A DNA stretch of 28,652 nt from Lachnospiraceae bacterium (GTDB lineage: Bacteria > Bacillota > Clostridia > Lachnospirales > Lachnospiraceae), in NCBI GenBank assembly GCA_900763175.1, contig CAAFJI010000193.1, positions 1 to 28,652 of the forward strand, given 5' to 3'. Below, one piece after another: positions 24,033-28,652 of the stretch. Under the pieces are notes generated by a model. That model had not been told where the DNA came from. It saw only the letters and a program-made list of their open reading frames with translations, and did no database searches. The translations under genes were made by a program, and so were the position numbers. The first letter of the stretch is position 1, and each line of letters starts with the position of its first letter.

Positions 24033-24452
24033 ATGCCAACATTCAACCAGTTAGTAAGAAAAGGACGCCAGACAGCTGTTAAGAAATCTACAGCTCCGGC
24101 TCTGCAGAGAACTTATAACTCTTTAAGAAAGAAAGCAGTTGAGCAGTCTGCACCACAGAAACGTGGCGTTTGCACAGCTGTTAAAACAGCTACTCCTAAG
24201 AAGCCTAACTCAGCTCTTAGAAAAATCGCCAGAGTTCGTCTTTCCAACGGAATCGAAGTAACAAGCTACATCCCAGGAGAAGGTCACAACCTTCAGGAGC
24301 ATAGCGTTGTTCTGATCCGTGGAGGAAGGGTTAAGGACTTACCTGGTACAAGATACCACATCATCAGAGGTACTCTTGATACTGCAGGTGTTGCTAACAG
24401 AAAACAGGCCCGTTCTAAATACGGCGCTAAGAGACCTAAGGTTAAAAAATAA
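24033..24452 (+). CDS. rpsL: 30S ribosomal protein S12
   Basis: The 139-aa product is S12 (uS12), part of the decoding centre. The MPTFNQLVRKGR start, the TPKKPNSALRKIARV loop and RGGRVKDLPGTRYH are intact. The lysines and proline where streptomycin-resistance changes occur (PKKPNS and VKDLPG) are wild type, and the Asp that is methylthiolated in some bacteria is present in VKDLPG. GGGAGGTGA precedes the ATG by about 6 nt. It is the first gene of the str operon, directly under the consensus promoter at 23895. Confidence 0.98.
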   Translation: MPTFNQLVRKGRQTAVKKSTAPALQRTYNSLRKKAVEQSAPQKRGVCTAVKTATPKKPNSALRKIARVRLSNGIEVTSYIPGEGHNLQEHSVVLIRGGRVKDLPGTRYHIIRGTLDTAGVANRKQARSKYGAKRPKVKK

Positions 24453-24610
24453 TTCATCCGTATTACTGCGGAGACTATAGAGATTTGTACGGTATTCCAT
24501 ATACCCTGTCGGTTGCGGGTTAAATATAGGACCATTACCAGTGCGAACATACAATAGTTTACTGTGTGAGTACCGATGAGATAATCAAAATGATTAAGGA
24601 GGGAAGTAAC

Positions 24611-25081
24611 GTGCCACGTAAAGGACATACTCAGAAAAGAGACGTTCTGGCAGACCCGATGTACAACAATAAAGTTGTTACAAAGCTTATCAACAACATC
24701 ATGTTAGATGGTAAGAAGGGCGTAGCTCAGAAAATTGTTTACGGAGCATTTGCCAGAATGGAAGAGAAGACTGGCAAACCAGCAATTGAAGTATTTGAGG
24801 AGGCTATGAACAATATCATGCCTCAGCTTGAAGTAAAAGCAAGACGTATCGGTGGAGCTACCTATCAGGTTCCGATCGAGGTAAGAGCTGACAGACGTCA
24901 GGCTCTGGCTCTTCGCTGGATCACCATGTTCTCCCGCAAGAGAGGCGAGAAAACAATGGAAGAGAAGCTGGCTAACGAGCTTATGGATGCAGCCAATAAC
25001 ACCGGAGCATCTGTAAAGAGGAAAGAAGACATGCACAAGATGGCTGAAGCAAATAAAGCATTTGCTCACTATCGCTTCTAA
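24611..25081 (+). CDS. rpsG: 30S ribosomal protein S7
   Basis: The 156-aa product is S7 (uS7), which nucleates assembly of the 30S head and contacts the E-site tRNA. MPRKGHTQKRDVL, LINNIMLDGKKGVAQ and VKRKEDMHKMAEANKAFAHYR are typical. The start is GTG 24611: AAGGAGGG (24596-24603) is 7 nt away and the resulting 156 residues match the family length, while the in-frame ATG at 24566 would add 15 foreign residues. The unusually long 158-nt spacer after rpsL may contain a regulatory site, since S7 is the operon repressor in E. coli. Confidence 0.97.
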   Translation: MPRKGHTQKRDVLADPMYNNKVVTKLINNIMLDGKKGVAQKIVYGAFARMEEKTGKPAIEVFEEAMNNIMPQLEVKARRIGGATYQVPIEVRADRRQALALRWITMFSRKRGEKTMEEKLANELMDAANNTGASVKRKEDMHKMAEANKAFAHYRF

Positions 25082-25098
25082 TCAAGGAGGAAAATCCA

Positions 25099-27222
25099 TT
25101 GGCTGGAAAAGAAGGTAGAGAATACCCGCTCGAGAGAACCAGAAACATTGGTATTATGGCTCATATCGATGCAGGTAAGACAACTCTTACAGAACGAATT
25201 CTGTACTATACAGGTGTCAACTACAAGATTGGTGATACTCATGAAGGTACTGCTACCATGGACTGGATGGAGCAGGAGCAGGAGCGTGGTATCACAATCA
25301 CATCCGCTGCAACAACATGTCACTGGACACTGGAAGAGAACTGCAAACCGAAGCCAGGCGCTTTGGAGCATCGTATTAACATCATCGATACCCCAGGTCA
25401 CGTAGACTTTACTGTTGAGGTTGAGCGTTCTCTTCGTGTACTGGATGGCGCTGTTGGCGTATTCTGTGCAAAGGGTGGTGTTGAGCCACAGTCTGAGAAC
25501 GTTTGGCGTCAGGCTGATACCTACAATGTACCACGTATGGCATTTATCAATAAGATGGACATCCTTGGTGCAAACTTCTACGGCGCAGTAGAGCAGATCA
25601 AGACTCGTCTTGGTAAAAATGCAATCTGCCTGCAGCTGCCGATCGGAAAAGAAGATGACTTCAAGGGAATCATCGACTTATTCGAAATGAAAGCTTACAT
25701 CTACAATGATGAGAAGGGCGATGATATCACTATCACCGATATCCCGGAAGACATGAAAGAAGATGCTGAGCTTTATCATACAGAACTGATTGAGAAAATT
25801 TGTGAGCTGGACGACGATCTCATGATGGAATATCTTGAGGGAGAAGAGCCAAGCACAGACAGACTGAAAGCAGCCCTGAGAAAAGGTACATGCGAGTGTA
25901 CAGCTGTTCCGGTATGCTGCGGTTCTGCATATAGAAACAAAGGTGTTCAGAAACTTCTGGATGCTATTCTGGAGTATATGCCTGCTCCAACAGATATCCC
26001 ACCAATCGATGGTGTTGACATGGATGGAAACCCGACCGTGAGACATTCTTCTGATGAAGAGCCGTTCTCCGCTCTGGCGTTTAAGATCATGACAGACCCA
26101 TTCGTTGGAAAACTTGCATATTTCCGTGTATATTCAGGAACAATGAATTCCGGATCATATGTATATAACTCTACAAAGGGCAAAAAAGAGCGTGTTGGCC
26201 GTATCCTTCAGATGCATGCTAACAAGCGTATGGAACTGGATAAGGTTTACTCCGGTGATATCGCTGCAGCTATCGGATTCAAATTCACCACAACAGGTGA
26301 TACAATCTGTGATGAGCAGCATCCGGTAATCCTTGAGTCCATGGAGTTTCCGGAGCCAGTTATCGAGCTGGCTATCGAGCCTAAGACAAAAGCAGGACAG
26401 GGTAAACTGGGTGAGGCTCTTGCAAAACTTGCAGAAGAGGACCCGACCTTCCGTGCACATACAGATCAGGAAACAGGACAGACCATTATCGCTGGTATGG
26501 GTGAGCTTCACCTTGAGATCATCGTTGACCGTCTTCTGCGTGAGTTCCACGTAGAGGCGAACGTAGGTGCTCCTCAGGTTGCTTACAAAGAGACAATCAC
26601 CAAGGCTGTTGACGTAGATAGTAAATATGCTAAACAGTCCGGTGGTCGTGGACAGTATGGTCATTGTAAAGTTAAATTCGAGCCTATGGATGCCAACGGC
26701 GAAGAGCTGTACAAGTTCGAGTCTACTGTTGTCGGCGGTGCGATTCCGAAGGAGTACATTCCGGCTGTAGGAGAAGGTATCGAAGAGGCTATGAAGGCTG
26801 GTATCCTTGGCGGATATCCGGTTGTCGGCGTACACGCAAACGTATACGACGGATCTTATCATGAAGTCGATTCTTCTGAGATGGCATTCCACATTGCAGG
26901 TTCTCTTGCATTCAAGGATGCTATGCAGAAGGCAGCTCCAATTCTTCTTGAGCCTATCATGAAGGTTGAGGTTACCACACCAGAGGATTACATGGGTGAT
27001 GTTATCGGTGATATCAACTCCCGTCGTGGTCGTATCGAGGGTATGGATGATATCGGCGGCGGTAAGATGATCCGTGGATTTGTTCCGCTTTCCGAGATGT
27101 TCGGATATGCAACAGACCTTCGTTCCAGAACTCAGGGACGTGGTAACTACTCTATGTTCTTTGAGAAATATGAGCCAGTACCGAAGAGCGTTCAGGAGAA
27201 AGTTCTGGCAAAGAAAGACTGA
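25099..27222 (+). CDS. fusA: Elongation factor G
   Basis: The 707-aa product is EF-G, the GTPase that drives ribosomal translocation. The G1 motif AHIDAGKTT, the switch region with TATMDWMEQEQERGITI, the DTPGHVDF and NKMD motifs and domains II to V are complete, with domain IV containing GGRGQYGH and the domain V end at YSMFFEKYEPVP. Translation starts at TTG 25099, placed by AAGGAGG 8 nt upstream; no earlier ATG fits. It lies 17 nt after rpsG in the same operon. A 156-nt gap with its own promoter separates it from tuf. Confidence 0.98.
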   Translation: MAGKEGREYPLERTRNIGIMAHIDAGKTTLTERILYYTGVNYKIGDTHEGTATMDWMEQEQERGITITSAATTCHWTLEENCKPKPGALEHRINIIDTPGHVDFTVEVERSLRVLDGAVGVFCAKGGVEPQSENVWRQADTYNVPRMAFINKMDILGANFYGAVEQIKTRLGKNAICLQLPIGKEDDFKGIIDLFEMKAYIYNDEKGDDITITDIPEDMKEDAELYHTELIEKICELDDDLMMEYLEGEEPSTDRLKAALRKGTCECTAVPVCCGSAYRNKGVQKLLDAILEYMPAPTDIPPIDGVDMDGNPTVRHSSDEEPFSALAFKIMTDPFVGKLAYFRVYSGTMNSGSYVYNSTKGKKERVGRILQMHANKRMELDKVYSGDIAAAIGFKFTTTGDTICDEQHPVILESMEFPEPVIELAIEPKTKAGQGKLGEALAKLAEEDPTFRAHTDQETGQTIIAGMGELHLEIIVDRLLREFHVEANVGAPQVAYKETITKAVDVDSKYAKQSGGRGQYGHCKVKFEPMDANGEELYKFESTVVGGAIPKEYIPAVGEGIEEAMKAGILGGYPVVGVHANVYDGSYHEVDSSEMAFHIAGSLAFKDAMQKAAPILLEPIMKVEVTTPEDYMGDVIGDINSRRGRIEGMDDIGGGKMIRGFVPLSEMFGYATDLRSRTQGRGNYSMFFEKYEPVPKSVQEKVLAKKD

Positions 27223-27267
27223 TTTAGCATTTAGTTAAATTGGAAATTCTTATAACTTTATAAAAAG

Positions 27268-27310
27268 CTTGCAAATATCCTTGATTTGCAATATAATCAA
27301 GGATAGCAAG
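27268..27310. repeat. Inverted repeat overlapping the tuf promoter
   Basis: TATCCTTGAT (27276-27285) and ATCAAGGATA (27296-27305) are perfect 10-bp inverted repeats, extended by CTTGC (27268-27272) and GCAAG (27306-27310). The dyad covers the -35 and -10 of the tuf promoter. It may be an operator, or in read-through RNA a hairpin. Confidence 0.6.
27269..27297 (+). promoter_or_regulatory. Promoter of tuf
   Basis: TTGCAA (27269-27274), 17-bp spacer, TATAAT (27292-27297). The -10 is perfect and the -35 matches at four positions. Transcription would start around 27304, giving a ~75-nt leader before tuf, which could therefore be expressed apart from fusA. Confidence 0.7.
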
Positions 27311-27378
27311 TTTAAAATCGATATGGCGCTCTATTTTTAATAGAGAATGAGCCAACTAATCAAGGAGGACATTTTAAA

Positions 27379-28572
27379 ATGGCAAAGGCTAAGTTTGAGA
27401 GAACAAAACCGCATTGTAACATTGGTACCATCGGACACGTTGACCATGGTAAAACTACTTTAACAGCTGCTATCACAAAAGTACTTTCTGAGAGAGTTGC
27501 TGGTAACGTAGCTACAGATTTCGCTAACATCGATAAAGCTCCAGAGGAAAGAGAGCGTGGTATCACAATTTCTACAGCACACGTTGAGTATGAGACAGAG
27601 CATAGACATTATGCACACGTTGACTGCCCAGGCCATGCTGACTACGTTAAGAACATGATCACTGGTGCAGCTCAGATGGATGGTGCTATCCTTGTTGTTG
27701 CTGCTACAGATGGTGTTATGGCTCAGACAAAAGAGCACATCCTTCTTTCCCGTCAGGTAGGTGTTCCTTACATCGTTGTATTCATGAACAAATGTGATAT
27801 GGTTGACGATGAGGAGCTTCTTGAGCTGGTTGAGATGGAGATTCGTGAGCTTCTTTCTGAGTATGACTTCCCAGGAGATGATATTCCGGTTATCAGAGGA
27901 TCTGCTCTTAAAGCTCTTGAGGATCCGTCCAGTGAGTGGGGCGACAAGATCATGGAGCTTATGGATGCAGTAGATAGCTACATTCCAGATCCACAGCGTG
28001 ACACAGATAAACCATTCGTTATGCCTGTAGAGGACGTATTCTCCATCACAGGACGTGGAACAGTTGCTACTGGTAGAGTAGAGGCTGGTGTTCTTCACGT
28101 ATCTGACGAAGTTGAGATCGTTGGTATCAAAGAAGAGACTCGTAAAGTTGTTGTAACTGGTATCGAGATGTTCCGTAAACTTCTTGATGAGGCTCAGGCT
28201 GGTGATAACATCGGAGCACTTCTTCGTGGTGTTCAGAGAAACGAGATCGAGCGTGGACAGGTTCTTGCTAAACCAGGAACAATCACATGCCATACAAAAT
28301 TCACAGCTCAGGTTTACGTTCTGACTAAAGACGAGGGTGGTCGTCATACACCATTCTTCAACAACTATCGTCCACAGTTCTACTTCAGAACAACAGACGT
28401 AACAGGTGTTATCAACCTTCCAGAAGGAACAGAGATGTGTATGCCTGGAGATAACATCGAGATGACAATCGAGCTGATCCACCCAATCGCTATGAGCCAG
28501 GGTCTTACTTTCGCTATCCGTGAAGGTGGACGTACTGTAGGATCAGGACGTGTTGCTACAGTTATCGAGTAA
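27379..28572 (+). CDS. tuf: Elongation factor Tu
   Basis: The 397-aa product is EF-Tu, which delivers aminoacyl-tRNA to the ribosome. G-domain motifs GHVDHGKTT, DCPGHADY, NKCD and GSALKAL are intact, as are domains II (TGRGTVATGRVEAG) and III (HTKFTAQVYVL, FFNNYRPQFYFRTTDVTG and the GGRTVGSGRVA end). Length is normal for bacteria. AAGGAGGA lies 9-10 nt before the ATG within an AATCAAGGAGG string identical to that before fusA. The 80 bases after the stop, to the end of the window, show no recognisable gene or complete terminator. Confidence 0.99.
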   Translation: MAKAKFERTKPHCNIGTIGHVDHGKTTLTAAITKVLSERVAGNVATDFANIDKAPEERERGITISTAHVEYETEHRHYAHVDCPGHADYVKNMITGAAQMDGAILVVAATDGVMAQTKEHILLSRQVGVPYIVVFMNKCDMVDDEELLELVEMEIRELLSEYDFPGDDIPVIRGSALKALEDPSSEWGDKIMELMDAVDSYIPDPQRDTDKPFVMPVEDVFSITGRGTVATGRVEAGVLHVSDEVEIVGIKEETRKVVVTGIEMFRKLLDEAQAGDNIGALLRGVQRNEIERGQVLAKPGTITCHTKFTAQVYVLTKDEGGRHTPFFNNYRPQFYFRTTDVTGVINLPEGTEMCMPGDNIEMTIELIHPIAMSQGLTFAIREGGRTVGSGRVATVIE

Positions 28573-28652
28573 TTATAGCATAACATCTTAAATTATATAT
28601 ATTGAGTACCGTAAGGTGCATGTGTCCAAACGTAAGATACCCCGGAACCGCA

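Noticed and set aside
27460..28482. Minus-strand 340-aa ORF within tuf
   Set aside because: Antisense shadow of EF-Tu with Cys/Ser-rich composition and no start signals.
1..28652. CRISPR arrays, tRNA genes, transposases, integrases or phage genes
   Set aside because: I looked on both strands and found no regularly spaced direct repeats, no tRNA cloverleaf and no recombinase or phage protein.

Overview
The window looks like a chromosomal segment from a Gram-positive gut-type Clostridia, most likely family Lachnospiraceae (Bacillota). I infer this from strong AGGAGG-type ribosome binding sites, near-consensus TTGACA-17-TATAAT promoters, an L10 leader with intrinsic attenuator, and the protein content (TPM/YgcG protein, MATE pump, small Cys-rich DUF6472-like protein, L7/L12, RpoB/RpoC with acidic tails, EF-G, EF-Tu). 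I could not run a database search, so genus is not assigned.

Layout. Bases 1-152 are the 3' end of a 23S rRNA gene, followed by an intrinsic terminator but no intact 5S gene. Bases 153-538 hold that terminator, a small inverted-repeat element and a structured attenuator-like element, but no gene. Then come a membrane-anchored TPM-domain protein (539-1486), a MATE efflux protein (1577-2980), and a promoter driving a PAS-GGDEF diguanylate cyclase, an 84-aa unknown protein and a galactose-mutarotase-like enzyme (3064-5780). A 146-bp palindrome flanked by 15-bp direct repeats fills the next gap, followed by a 62-aa Cys-rich protein. The L10 leader, rplJ and rplL (6228-7393) come next, then a second inverted-repeat element, a secreted parallel beta-helix protein (7563-9815), and rpoB-rpoC (10014-17614) under a separate strong promoter.

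After the rpoC terminator lies a compact three-gene signalling module (17875-21782): a transmembrane Ser/Thr kinase, a PP2C phosphatase and an uncharacterised alpha-helical protein. It ends at a bidirectional terminator shared with a convergent gene for a secreted amidase/serine-hydrolase fusion (21872-23686, minus strand). The window closes with the str block rpsL-rpsG-fusA and tuf (24033-28572), with one strong promoter ahead of rpsL and a second ahead of tuf.

Together the core genes supply the ribosomal stalk, RNA polymerase, decoding-site proteins and elongation factors. The usual contiguous rplJL-rpoBC-str order is kept but is broken by two accessory inserts: the beta-helix gene, and the kinase/phosphatase module plus amidase. 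The most interesting candidates for new biology are the kinase-phosphatase-third protein module, the large palindrome at 5807-5952, the small repeat family at 313-367 and 7442-7542, and the promoter-overlapping inverted repeat ahead of tuf.
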